From: Janthinobacterium saanense
Lineage (GTDB): Bacteria > Pseudomonadota > Gammaproteobacteria > Burkholderiales > Burkholderiaceae_D
Direction: 5' to 3'
NCBI RefSeq assembly: GCF_014200675.1
Contig: NZ_JACHCI010000005.1
Span: 266,988 to 330,987, forward strand
Length of the DNA: 64,000 bases
In this document: piece after piece, positions 17,335-25,599 of the stretch
How the letters are laid out: every line of letters starts with the position of its first letter
Position numbering within the stretch: the first letter of the stretch is position 1
Made by a program: the position numbers and the translations under genes
The notes under the pieces: model-generated
Database searches by the model: none
Told to the model about the DNA's origin: nothing
Seen by the model: only the letters and a program-made list of their open reading frames with translations

Positions 17335-18095
17335 TTTTTGACATGCAGCCAGCGCGCATGCGCGGCGCGGGCCAGGTAGTCGAGGATAAAACCGAGGATG
17401 CCGATCAGGACGATGGCGGCCATCAGTTCCGAATACGCGAGGCGGTCGCGCGTGTCGAGGATGAAGTAGCCCAGGCCTGCCGAGACGCCCAGCATTTCAG
17501 CCGGGACCAGCACGATCCAGATGATGCCGATGGCCAGCCGCACACCGGTCAGGATATCGGCCGTGATGCCCGGCAAGATCACCTTGAAGACGATTTCGCT
17601 GCGCGTGGCCGACAGGCTGCGCGCCAGCAGCAGCCAGTTCGGATCGAGCCGCGCCACGCCGGCCGCCGTATTGAGCAAAATTGGCCAGACGGCCGCAAAC
17701 GCCAGCAGAAAATACACGGGCGCGTCGCCCACGCCCAGCACCATCACGGCAATCGGCATCCACGACAGCGGCGAGATCATGCGCAGCAGCTGGAACAGCG
17801 GCATGGTGGCGCCGGAAAAGCTTTTCGACATGGCCACCAGCACGCCCAGCGGCACGCCGATCACGATGGCCAGCCCCAGGCCCACGGCCACCCTTTGCAA
17901 ACTGAGCCAGACGTGCAGCCAGATATCGCTGCCGCGCAGCAGTTCTTCGAAGGCCACGGCCGTATGCAGTGGCGAAAAGGCGGCCGCAATCGGCGTGCTT
18001 TTTTCCAGCGCTGTCACGCCCAGCGACCATAACAACAAGGCACAAGCCAGCCCCAGCAAGGGCAGGCCCAGCTTCGTCAACATCTTGTTTGCCAT
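17331..18095 (-). CDS. ABC transporter permease (nitrate/sulfonate/taurine type)
   Basis: A 254-residue inner-membrane permease with about six TM helices of the SsuC/TauC/NrtB type. The cytoplasmic EAA-like loop that contacts the ATPase is AARSLSATRSEIVFKVILPG-like (SLSATRSEIVFKVILPG seen near residue 160). It is the last gene of a five-gene minus-strand operon and starts 2 bases after the substrate-binding protein gene. Substrate is not determined by sequence; neighbours hint at a sulfur-containing or related organic solute. Confidence 0.88.
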   Translation of the reverse strand: MANKMLTKLGLPLLGLACALLLWSLGVTALEKSTPIAAAFSPLHTAVAFEELLRGSDIWLHVWLSLQRVAVGLGLAIVIGVPLGVLVAMSKSFSGATMPLFQLLRMISPLSWMPIAVMVLGVGDAPVYFLLAFAAVWPILLNTAAGVARLDPNWLLLARSLSATRSEIVFKVILPGITADILTGVRLAIGIIWIVLVPAEMLGVSAGLGYFILDTRDRLAYSELMAAIVLIGILGFILDYLARAAHARWLHVKN

Positions 18096-18097
18096 TG

Positions 18098-19342
18098 TTA
18101 AACCGCCACGATCTCGCTGCGCAGCAAATTGGCTGGCAGGCCGAAGGCAGCCGGGCCGCCCACGGCGTTAATCGCCTTGCGCACGAAGCGGTCATCGACC
18201 AGGTCGCGCGCGGCGAACTTGGGATCGAGATTGGCCAGGAAGCGTGTATCGCCTTCCACTTTGGTTTGGCCGATGGCGCGCACCAGTTCTTCCGTGTAGG
18301 AGGCAAACGGGTAAGGCTGGAAGTCGATGCGGCGCTGCTGCCAGTTCTTGTGCACGATCAGGCCCTGTTTTTCATAGCTGGCGTAATCGGTGGTGGCCAG
18401 CACCTTGGTCAGCACTTGCAGCGGATGCGGCGTGTAGCGGTGTTCATCGGTATTCGACAGCAGCTTGGCGGTTTCGACCTGGTTCGAGCGCGTCCACAGC
18501 TGCGCCTTGACGATGGCGTTGGTGACCTTTTGCGCCCACTCGGGACGGGTGGTGATGTCGCGCTCGGACAAAAAGGTGACGCAGCAAGCATGGTTCTTCC
18601 ACACGTCGCCCGAGAAGCGCAGGATCTTGCCGATGCCGGCGTTTTCAGCCGCCGCATTGAACGGTTCGGCCACGATGTAGCCGGCGATCGATTTGCCGGC
18701 CAGGGCCGAGACCATTTCCGCCGGCGCCATGACGATCAGATTCACCTCATTCGATTTGATTGCGGCGTTGCGCGCGCGCGTGACGGGCGTCAAGCCATTG
18801 GCGGCGAGGATTTTCTGCAGCAGGATGTTATGGATCGAATACCAGAATGGAATCGCGACCGTGCGTCCGCCCAGGTCGGACACCTTGTTGATCTCGTTGG
18901 CCACCGTCAGCGCGGAACCATTGACGTGGTTCCAGGCGACCACCTTGGCGGGGAATTTGGCGCCGTAGCGTACCCACAAGGTGGCGGGCGACAGCAGATG
19001 GATCACGTTGACCTGGCCGGCCACGAATGCTTCGATGATTTGCGCCCAGCTGCGGAACAGGCGCGGCGTTTCCGCCTGCAAGCCTTCCGCTTCAAACAGC
19101 TTGCGCCCGTGCGCGACGAGCAATGGCGTAGCGTCGGTGATGGGCAGGTAGCCGATCTTGACGGGCTGGTCGTCGCCCTTGGGGCCCTGCTGCGCCATGG
19201 CGTCGCCGGCGAACAGCAGCGGCGAGGCGACGCTGGCTGTGGCCAGGGCCGACATGCGCAGAAAGTCGCGCCGCGTCAGGCCGCAATCGCAGTCGGACGA
19301 AGCGCAGATGTGCAGCGGTTTATTCTCGTTCTGGAACGTCAT
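18098..19342 (-). CDS. ABC transporter substrate-binding protein (CmpA/NrtA/SsuA-like, Tat signal)
   Basis: A periplasmic solute-binding protein of 414 residues. The leader carries a twin-arginine motif, TRRDFLRM at residues 23-30, followed by a hydrophobic stretch ending AMA. Three cysteines (13, 18, 20) in CASSDCDCG precede the Tat motif, which is unusual for a signal peptide. The mature part has nitrate/sulfonate-binding features such as VKIGYLPITDATPLLVAHG. The ATG at 19342 was chosen because GGGAG lies 8 bases upstream and the ATPase stop is 16 bases before it; an earlier ATG at 19366 would overlap that gene. Confidence 0.88.
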   Translation of the reverse strand: MTFQNENKPLHICASSDCDCGLTRRDFLRMSALATASVASPLLFAGDAMAQQGPKGDDQPVKIGYLPITDATPLLVAHGRKLFEAEGLQAETPRLFRSWAQIIEAFVAGQVNVIHLLSPATLWVRYGAKFPAKVVAWNHVNGSALTVANEINKVSDLGGRTVAIPFWYSIHNILLQKILAANGLTPVTRARNAAIKSNEVNLIVMAPAEMVSALAGKSIAGYIVAEPFNAAAENAGIGKILRFSGDVWKNHACCVTFLSERDITTRPEWAQKVTNAIVKAQLWTRSNQVETAKLLSNTDEHRYTPHPLQVLTKVLATTDYASYEKQGLIVHKNWQQRRIDFQPYPFASYTEELVRAIGQTKVEGDTRFLANLDPKFAARDLVDDRFVRKAINAVGGPAAFGLPANLLRSEIVAV

Positions 19343-19358
19343 GCGGGGCTCCCGGTGA

Positions 19359-20153
19359 TTAGTCATTATTAGTGGTTTTTTGCAGTGCGTGCAGGGCATC
19401 GAGGATATCGAGTTTGAGCGCGATCACATCGCCGTTGTGGCCTATCCTTGGCTGGGCGATATCGACCGTCCATTCGCGCACGATATTGCCCGGTTTGCCG
19501 CCCATCAGCACGATGCGGTCGGCCACCAGGATGGCCTCGTCGATATCGTGCGTGACCAGCAGCACGGCCGTGTGCCAGCGGTGTACCACCTCGACCAGCA
19601 GCGCCTGCATTTCGGCGCGCGTGATGGCGTCGAGCGCGGAAAACGGTTCGTCGGCAAACAGCAGTTCCGGTTCGCGCGCCAGTGCCCGTGCCAGCGCCAC
19701 GCGCTGCGCCATGCCGCCCGACAGCGCTGAGGGATAGAGTTTTTCGCGTCCCTTGAGGCCTACCGCGTCGATGGCTTGCGCCACGCGTGCGGCATGCGCT
19801 TCGCGCGTCAGCCTGGGCTGGTGCTTGAAATCGAGGCCAAAACCCGCGTTCCCGGTCACGTTCAGCCAGGGCAAGAGGCTCGCTTGCTGGAACACCAGGG
19901 CGCTGCGCGGGTCAGGCTCCAGCATGGCTTTGCCGAGAAATTCGATATTGCCTGCCGATGGCGGCTGCAAGCCGGCCAGCACGCGCAGCAAACTCGATTT
20001 GCCGCAGCCGCTGCCGCCCAGCAGGCAGACGATTTCGCGCTTGCGCACGCTGAGTGACACATCCTGGAAAACCGGCTCGCTGCCGGCATAAGCGTAACGC
20101 AGGCCCTGCGCTTGCAGGGCCCAGTCTTGAGGTTCCGCTGTGGCTGCCGTCAT
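19359..20153 (-). CDS. ABC transporter ATP-binding protein (nitrate/sulfonate type)
   Basis: A 264-residue ATPase of the SsuB/TauB family. Walker A is LGGSGCGKSSLLRVLAGL, the Q loop lies near VFQQASLLPW, the signature is LSGGMAQRVALARAL, Walker B is LLFADEPFSALD, and the switch His is in LLVTHDIDEA. It energises the permease and binding protein encoded downstream. Its ATG overlaps the stop of the flavoprotein gene by 4 bases (20150-20153), which ties the importer to the two redox-type genes in one operon. Confidence 0.93.
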   Translation of the reverse strand: MTAATAEPQDWALQAQGLRYAYAGSEPVFQDVSLSVRKREIVCLLGGSGCGKSSLLRVLAGLQPPSAGNIEFLGKAMLEPDPRSALVFQQASLLPWLNVTGNAGFGLDFKHQPRLTREAHAARVAQAIDAVGLKGREKLYPSALSGGMAQRVALARALAREPELLFADEPFSALDAITRAEMQALLVEVVHRWHTAVLLVTHDIDEAILVADRIVLMGGKPGNIVREWTVDIAQPRIGHNGDVIALKLDILDALHALQKTTNND

Positions 20154-21235
20154 GCCTGGGCCGCCTGCTGGCTGCTGAGCTGCTGACTATCAAACTGCTG
20201 CAGCGCCGCCTGCAATTGCGTCAGGCTGGGCGTGACGATGGGAATGAAGGACGATTCGCGCCAGCGGCGGGCAAAGCCCTGCTGTTCTGCGTTCAGATAG
20301 GCGCGTCCGCCCATGGCTTGCAATTCCAGCATCAGGGCTTGCTGCAGCAATTCCGCCAGTTGTATGCGCAGGCGGAACATGGCGGGCGCCTGGCTCTGGA
20401 AGCGGCCATCGTGCACGCCGGCCAGCAAGGTAGTCACGGCAGTTTCCAGCGTTTCTTGCAGAGCGCTGATGCGCGGCGTGAGCTGGTTGCGCGAGCCGGC
20501 CGAGATACTGGCCGCCTGGGCCAGGCTGGCGCGCGCCAGGCCGATCGACAGGCCGCATTGCATGCCGAGAAAAGCCGGGCGCACCTGCGGCAGCCAGGCC
20601 GTGGCATTGTCGCTGATGATGTCGGCAGCAGGGACTGTTACTGCCGCCAGCTTGACGGAGGCCGTGTTACTGCCGCGCAGTGCGATCAGGTCCAGGTCCT
20701 CGCTGCGCTGCACGCCTGCCCAGCTGCTGTCGAACGCGACGATGGCGGGCGGTGCACCGTCATTTGGCGCCACTGCGGCGGCGGCGACAAAGCCTGCCTT
20801 GCGCAGATTCGTCACCCAGGCCAGGCCGCCGTCGAGCAGCAAGCCGCCGTCCTGGCGTGTGGCCGTGATTTGCAGCTGCTCGATGCCGGACAAGAATTTC
20901 ATGGCGTTCGACAGGCCGCTGGCGCCCGCCTGCTTGCCCGTCAAGAGGTCGGGCAGGCGGCGTTCGGCCAGCGCGCGGTTAGGGCTTTGCAGCATGAATT
21001 CGATGAAGCAGCGCTGGCCCCAGAACACAAAGGCGGCCGTGACCGATTGTTCAGCCACTTTGGCGATGGCGTGGATGGCGTCGCGCACGTCGCCGCCTGC
21101 GCCACCGTGTTCCTGCGGTACGCCTGTGCGCAGCAGCTCGTCGCCCGCCAAGGCTGGCAAGACATTTTCAGCCAGCGCAGGCGATTGGTCCAGCTGGTCG
21201 GCATGCGTGTGCAGCCATTCCTTGAGCTGTGCCAT
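20150..21235 (-). CDS. Acyl-CoA dehydrogenase-like flavoprotein
   Basis: A 361-residue protein with the acyl-CoA dehydrogenase fold. It shows an N-terminal helical part, GVPQEHGGAGGDVRDAI, a central beta domain (LDGGLAWVTNLRKAG), and a C-terminal helical domain with LQAMGGRAYLNAEQQGFARR. The usual Glu-Gly-Thr element near the C terminus is replaced by SSFIPIVTPS, so classical dehydrogenase chemistry is doubtful. Members near sulfonate-type importers (SfnB/DszC relatives) are flavin-dependent oxygenases or desulfurisation enzymes. No luciferase-like SsuD or flavin reductase is in the operon. Function is therefore inferred only broadly. Confidence 0.8.
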   Translation of the reverse strand: MAQLKEWLHTHADQLDQSPALAENVLPALAGDELLRTGVPQEHGGAGGDVRDAIHAIAKVAEQSVTAAFVFWGQRCFIEFMLQSPNRALAERRLPDLLTGKQAGASGLSNAMKFLSGIEQLQITATRQDGGLLLDGGLAWVTNLRKAGFVAAAAVAPNDGAPPAIVAFDSSWAGVQRSEDLDLIALRGSNTASVKLAAVTVPAADIISDNATAWLPQVRPAFLGMQCGLSIGLARASLAQAASISAGSRNQLTPRISALQETLETAVTTLLAGVHDGRFQSQAPAMFRLRIQLAELLQQALMLELQAMGGRAYLNAEQQGFARRWRESSFIPIVTPSLTQLQAALQQFDSQQLSSQQAAQA

Positions 21236-21236
21236 C

Positions 21237-21791
21237 TCAGACGGCGCCGGGCAGATAAGGCGTCAATTGCGGATTGACGGGCGTGCCGGCCAGGCTGTTG
21301 GAAAAATTGCACAGGGTGGCCAGGCTGATGCCGAGCACCACTTCCAGCGCTTGCTGCTGCTGGTAGCCGGCGCCCAGGAAGGCTTGGTAATCAGCGTCGG
21401 TGACGGCGCCGCGCGTGGCGATGACGGCTGCGGCAAACGCGGCGACGGCGTCCAGTTTGGCATCGCCCGTCAGTTGGCCGTGCTGCAGCGCGCGCACCAC
21501 TTCCGGCGTTTGGCCGGCTTTTTTCAGGGAGATGGCGCTATGGCCGGCGATGCAAAAGTCGCAGCCATGGATGCGTGCAGCCGTGATCTGCACCACTTCG
21601 CGTTCCATCAGCGACAGGCTGGTGCGGGCATTGATGCCGGAAACGGTCAGATAGGTTTCCAGCGCGACGGGGGCGTTGGCCAGCACGCCGATCAGGTTGG
21701 GCAGATAGCCATTGTTGGCGATGGCCTTTTCCACAAAGGGACGGCTATCGGCAGGGGCGGTATCGAGGGTCTGCAGCGTCAAACGGGACAT
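21237..21791 (-). CDS. AhpD-like / carboxymuconolactone decarboxylase family protein
   Basis: A 184-residue helical protein with the redox-active motif CDFCIAGHSAIS (CxxC followed by His) near residue 80, as in AhpD alkylhydroperoxidases. It is the promoter-proximal gene of the operon and ends 1 base before the flavoprotein gene begins. AhpD-like proteins of this type often accompany flavin oxygenases and AraC regulators of the kind found just upstream. A peroxide-scavenging or thiol-redox role is likely; the natural substrate is unknown. Confidence 0.87.
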   Translation of the reverse strand: MSRLTLQTLDTAPADSRPFVEKAIANNGYLPNLIGVLANAPVALETYLTVSGINARTSLSLMEREVVQITAARIHGCDFCIAGHSAISLKKAGQTPEVVRALQHGQLTGDAKLDAVAAFAAAVIATRGAVTDADYQAFLGAGYQQQQALEVVLGISLATLCNFSNSLAGTPVNPQLTPYLPGAV

Positions 21792-21888
21792 GGTTGCACC
21801 TTGCTAGCTTGGTAAGTGATGTCCCATTATATCGGCGTCGCTTTGTCCATAACAGCCGCACACGTCGCCATTTTGTGCTCATTCGTCT

Positions 21889-22010
21889 CAACGCCTGTCC
21901 AAACCGGCTGCGCGGCGCGCTTTGCGGCCTGCGATGCTCACCGTACTAAAGTACGGTTGCGCTTCTCGGCCGCAAATCATCGCCGCTCGCGACGGTTTTG
22001 ACAGGCGTTG
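21889..22010. repeat. Long imperfect inverted repeat, about 60-base arms
   Basis: The left arm starts CAACGCCTGTCC and the right arm ends GACAGGCGTTG. Aligning the left arm with the reverse complement of the right gives roughly 80% identity, centred on CCGTACTAAAGTACGG. It lies between the AhpD-like gene start and the AraC stop, so RNA from either side could fold into a long hairpin. It contains no reading frame of note. It may be a dispersed extragenic palindrome. Confidence 0.75.
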
Positions 22011-22028
22011 CTTTACTGTTAATTACTA

Positions 22029-22949
22029 TTAATTTGGTAGCTGGCGCAGGCGCTGGTCGCGGCGGTAGGCGCCCGGTTGTTCGCCGGTGACTCTTTTGAA
22101 GGCGCGGGTGAAGGCGGCGTGGGAGCGGTAGCCGACCAGTTCGGCGGCGCGTTCGACGGAAACGCCGTCGTGCAGGCGGCGGGCCGCCAGTTTCATGCGC
22201 AGCAGAAGCAGGAACTGGGCGGGGCTATGGCCGCTGGCGCTGGAAAAATGCTTGCAGAAGCTGGCGCGCGACATGCACGCGGCCTTGGCCATGTTTTCTA
22301 TCGACCAGTCTTCGGCCGGGGCGTCGAGCATGCGCTCGAGCAGGGGTGCAAATTCGCTGTGGTGCAGTAGCGACAGCAGGCCGGCGGCCATCTGTTCGCC
22401 CTGCGCCACGTGGCGTATCAGGTAAAAGAACAGCAGCTCGACCAGGCGCGCGATCAAGGGCGAAGGTTGTTCCGGGTCGCCGCCTGCCTCAAGCAAGATC
22501 AGGTCGAACAGCCCGGCGGCGGCGCTGAAGGCGGGCGCGTCGCCGCGTATCAGCAGATACGCTGGGAACGAGTCGACGATCAGGGCCGACAAGGGGCCGC
22601 GAAACTGGAAGAAGCCGCAGGCCAGCGCCGTGGCAGGCGTGTCCGTCGCCGTTTGCAGCGGCAGCATCGCTTGCGCGCTGACGGCCAGTCCGGGATCGCT
22701 GTGGGGACTGAGGAAGTGCGGCAGGTCGCGCAGCAAGAAGACGCCGTCGCGCGGGCCGAGCGCGATCGGCGCTTCGCCATCGAGGTGCAGATAGCAATGG
22801 CCATCGAGCACCAGATGAAAGCTGCCCAGTGCGCGGCCAGCCGTGGAAGCGCGCCAGCGGCCACAATACTGGCCCACATGCAGCACGGCCGTATCGAGCT
22901 GCATGGCGCCCAGCAGCCAGCGCGCCAGCTTGTCGGTATCGGGATTCAT
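22029..22949 (-). CDS. AraC family transcriptional regulator with N-terminal cupin domain
   Basis: A 306-residue regulator. The N-terminal effector domain (residues ~10-190) looks like the Cupin_6/AraC-binding type (SFHLVLDGHCYLHLDGE, PHFLSPHSDPGL). Two helix-turn-helix motifs occupy the C terminus: SIENMAKAACMSRASFCKHF and AAELVGYRSHAAFTRAFKR. It lies upstream of, and on the same strand as, the AhpD/flavoprotein/ABC operon and is a plausible regulator of it. That is inference from proximity and from the common pairing of this subtype with AhpD genes. Confidence 0.9.
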   Translation of the reverse strand: MNPDTDKLARWLLGAMQLDTAVLHVGQYCGRWRASTAGRALGSFHLVLDGHCYLHLDGEAPIALGPRDGVFLLRDLPHFLSPHSDPGLAVSAQAMLPLQTATDTPATALACGFFQFRGPLSALIVDSFPAYLLIRGDAPAFSAAAGLFDLILLEAGGDPEQPSPLIARLVELLFFYLIRHVAQGEQMAAGLLSLLHHSEFAPLLERMLDAPAEDWSIENMAKAACMSRASFCKHFSSASGHSPAQFLLLLRMKLAARRLHDGVSVERAAELVGYRSHAAFTRAFKRVTGEQPGAYRRDQRLRQLPN

Positions 22950-23038
22950 CTGATCGTCAAGATAAAAGCAGCATCATACGATGGCTGCCTGCCGGGGCAT
23001 ACGACACATTCCGATTAAGCATATGCTCCAGAGCCTGG

Positions 23039-23884
23039 CTATTTCTTGTCTTTCCCGCCAGCTTGCTGGAATTGCGGGCAGCTGACCTGCAGCAGTGAGC
23101 GGTCTTCCAGGCAGACGGCGGACAACTGGCCGCCCCACACGCAGCCGCTGTCCAGGGCAATCAGCTTCGGCTCCAGCCGCAGTCCCAGCGCCGACCAGTG
23201 ACCGAACACCACGGTGGAGTCGAGGCTGCGCCGTCCCGGCACGTCAAACCAGGGCATCAGGCCGGAACCGGCTGGCGCCGTGCCACTCTCTTTCATCTTG
23301 AAATCCATGACGCCGTCTGCCGTGCAAAAGCGCAAGCGCGTCATGGCGTTGACGATGCAGCGCAGCCGGTCGGCGCCGCGCAGGCTGTCGTCCCAGGCGG
23401 CCGGTTGGTTGCCATACATGCTGCGCAAGAAGTCGACCCAGTTGGGGCCGGCCAGCATGCTTGAGACTTCATCGCTCAGCTCTTGCGCCTGTTGCGCGCT
23501 CCATTGCGGCAGCAAGCCCGCATGCACCAGCAGATGGCCGTCCTGCTGCAGCACCAGCGGCCGGCTGCGCAGCCAGCCTATCAGTTCGTCAAGGTCGGGG
23601 GCTGCGAGGATCTCGTCCAAGGTATCGGAGGCGTGTGCGGGACGGATGCCGTTGACGACCGCCAGCAAGTGCAGGTCGTGGTTGCCCAGTACCGTGTCGG
23701 CCAGGCCTTGCTGCGCCAGCGCATAAACATGGCGCAAGGTGGCCAGCGATGCCGGGCCGCGATTGATCAAGTCGCCAGCAAACAACAGTCGATAGGGGCC
23801 ATCAGCCGCCGTATGTATACACTTTTGTAATGTTAGCGTTTGTTCTTGACAGCCTTGCAGGTCGCCAATAAAGTAGGTTTTCAT
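23039..23884 (-). CDS. apaH: Symmetrical bis(5'-nucleosyl)-tetraphosphatase
   Basis: It hydrolyses Ap4A to two ADP in the cytosol. The 281-residue metallophosphatase shows [63 protein letters not shown] and [11 protein letters not shown], the ordered metal-binding motifs of ApaH. GDLQGC in place of GDVHGC is seen in relatives. The start at 23884 begins with the first strand of the domain. A decayed copy of an internal part of this gene lies about 2.4 kb away (25732-25850). Confidence 0.95.
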   Translation of the reverse strand: MKTYFIGDLQGCQEQTLTLQKCIHTAADGPYRLLFAGDLINRGPASLATLRHVYALAQQGLADTVLGNHDLHLLAVVNGIRPAHASDTLDEILAAPDLDELIGWLRSRPLVLQQDGHLLVHAGLLPQWSAQQAQELSDEVSSMLAGPNWVDFLRSMYGNQPAAWDDSLRGADRLRCIVNAMTRLRFCTADGVMDFKMKESGTAPAGSGLMPWFDVPGRRSLDSTVVFGHWSALGLRLEPKLIALDSGCVWGGQLSAVCLEDRSLLQVSCPQFQQAGGKDKK

Positions 23885-24405
23885 CAGTTATTCGGTGGTG
23901 GGATAGTTGTAAAACTAGCCGATGATACCGCTACCGGATGCTTTTGCTTGAGATTATACGGATGCGTAGAATAGTGATGCATAGAGTGATGCATTTATGC
24001 AGCAATACTGATGGTACCCCAAGCCCCGGTGCTGCCCTCCGCCAGGTCGATGTCGCCATAGCTGGGTATGAGAGAAACCGACAATACTGGTAAAATGCAC
24101 GACTTGCTGTCGGTGTTCTTGATTACGCTCAACAGCGGCGTGATTTGTGTGTTGCCTTCTTGTTTATACTCGCGCGGATTTCCCCTGCGCCGGCTGGTAC
24201 AGACGAAACACTACACTGTGCTGTGCCGCAGCATTATTTGGAAAATTTTGGCGGTGTGCCCTCGCTATGTCCCGATGCACAAGGTTTCAACTGCATCGTC
24301 GTCAGACAAGCGCCTACAACCCGCTGGCAAGAATAACGCATACACCCCTTTTACACTTACCGTTGCGCTCCTGGCGCACGTTGCTCCGTTGAAGATGAGA
24401 ACATC
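23885..24405. other. Non-coding stretch between apaH and the oxoamine synthase
   Basis: These 521 bases separate divergent genes. A short direct repeat of GTGATGCAT occurs around 23970-23990. A weak -10-like TATACT lies at 24165-24170 without a convincing -35. A short frame across 24068-24409 lacks protein-like composition and a ribosome site, so I do not call it. Nothing else was recognised. Confidence 0.5.
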
Positions 24406-25599
24406 ATGAATGAATTAAGCGATATTGCTTCCTGGCTGGCGACCAATTCGGTCCACCACGAGTCAGGCGTACACGCCAGCCTGCCCGATCCTACCTTCGT
24501 CTCCGAAGGCAAGACCTTTGTTTCTTTCAGCAGCAATAATTATCTGGCGCTGGCCAACCACCCGCGTCTGGTGAGCGCTGCCAAGGATGGCCTGGACCGT
24601 TACGGCGTGGGCAATTGCGAGTCGCGCCTGCTGGGCGGTGACCTGGATGTCTACCGTGAACTCGAGCGTCGCCTCGGCGCGCTCAAGCATAAATCCGATG
24701 CGGTGCTGTTCGTGACCGGCTATATGACGAATATCGGCGTGCTGTCGTCGCTCGTCAAGGCGGGCACGATGGCGCGCCTGTACGGCTACCGCGCCGTGAA
24801 GCGCCGCAAATATGTGTATTATTCGGACGAATTCAACCATGTCAGCATCCGCGAAGGCATCCATATGTCGGGTGTGCCCAGCCACAAATACCGCCATTGC
24901 GACATGGGCCACCTGGAATCGCTGCTCAAGGCTGCCGAGGGCACCACGCCGATTATCGTCAGCGATGGTGTGTTCAGCATGGAAGGCACGATAGCGCCGA
25001 TTCCTGACCTGGTCGCCATCGCCGAAAAATATGGCGCCATCCTGTATATCGACGATGCGCATGCGACCGGCGTCCTCGGTGAGAACGGCGGCGGCACGTC
25101 CGAACACTTCAATTGCTACAGCCCCAACATTATCCAGATGGGTACCCTGAGCAAGGCATTCGGCGCCATCGGTGGTTTTGTTGCTGTCGAACGCGATATC
25201 GCTGACGTGATCCGCCTGACCAGCTCGGCCTACGGTTTTACCTGCCCGCCACCGCCAGACCAGGCTGCGGCATTGATCGCTGCGCTGGACTTGCTGGTCG
25301 AAGAACCGCAACGGCGTCAACGCCTGTGGGATAACCAGCGCTATTTTGTCGAGCGCATGCGCCCACTGGGTTTTCAGCTGCTGTCGACCGAGACGCCGAT
25401 TGTGCCTGTATTGATCGGCGACGCCGAGCGCTGCCTGAACTTCGCCAAGGCCTTGAAAGCCGAGGGCGTCCACGTCGACTCCGTGCAATTCCCGGCCGCG
25501 CCGATAGGCAAGGCACGCCTGCGTTTCATGATGAACGCCGGCCATACCCACGCGCAGATCGACCATGTTGTCGAAGTCATGGGACGTATCGGCGCCTAA
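24406..25599 (+). CDS. Alpha-oxoamine synthase family PLP enzyme (BioF/KBL/SPT-like), orphan
   Basis: A 397-residue PLP-dependent enzyme that should condense an acyl-CoA or acyl-ACP with an amino acid and release CO2. Seen are FVSFSSNNYLALANHPRLV, GVGNCESRLLGGDLDVYREL, LFVTGYMTNIGVL, ILYIDDAHATGVLGENG and the PLP-Lys motif MGTLSKAFGAIGGFVAV. Length and motif order are normal for the family. No biotin, threonine-degradation or sphingolipid genes, acyl carrier protein or quorum-sensing kinase lie beside it, so the substrate is open: BioF-like, serine palmitoyltransferase-like or an alpha-hydroxyketone signal synthase. ATG 24406 follows GATGAG. Confidence 0.85.
   Translation: MNELSDIASWLATNSVHHESGVHASLPDPTFVSEGKTFVSFSSNNYLALANHPRLVSAAKDGLDRYGVGNCESRLLGGDLDVYRELERRLGALKHKSDAVLFVTGYMTNIGVLSSLVKAGTMARLYGYRAVKRRKYVYYSDEFNHVSIREGIHMSGVPSHKYRHCDMGHLESLLKAAEGTTPIIVSDGVFSMEGTIAPIPDLVAIAEKYGAILYIDDAHATGVLGENGGGTSEHFNCYSPNIIQMGTLSKAFGAIGGFVAVERDIADVIRLTSSAYGFTCPPPPDQAAALIAALDLLVEEPQRRQRLWDNQRYFVERMRPLGFQLLSTETPIVPVLIGDAERCLNFAKALKAEGVHVDSVQFPAAPIGKARLRFMMNAGHTHAQIDHVVEVMGRIGA

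Noticed and set aside
17969..19372. 467-residue open frame on the plus strand opposite the ABC binding protein
   Set aside because: Antisense shadow of a clear Tat-exported binding protein in an operon on the other strand.
24068..24409. 113-residue frame upstream of the oxoamine synthase
   Set aside because: No ribosome site, unusual Cys-rich composition, overlaps the next start; more likely promoter DNA.
24406..25599. Naming the oxoamine synthase bioF
   Set aside because: No biotin genes adjoin and the family has several functions that sequence reading alone cannot separate.
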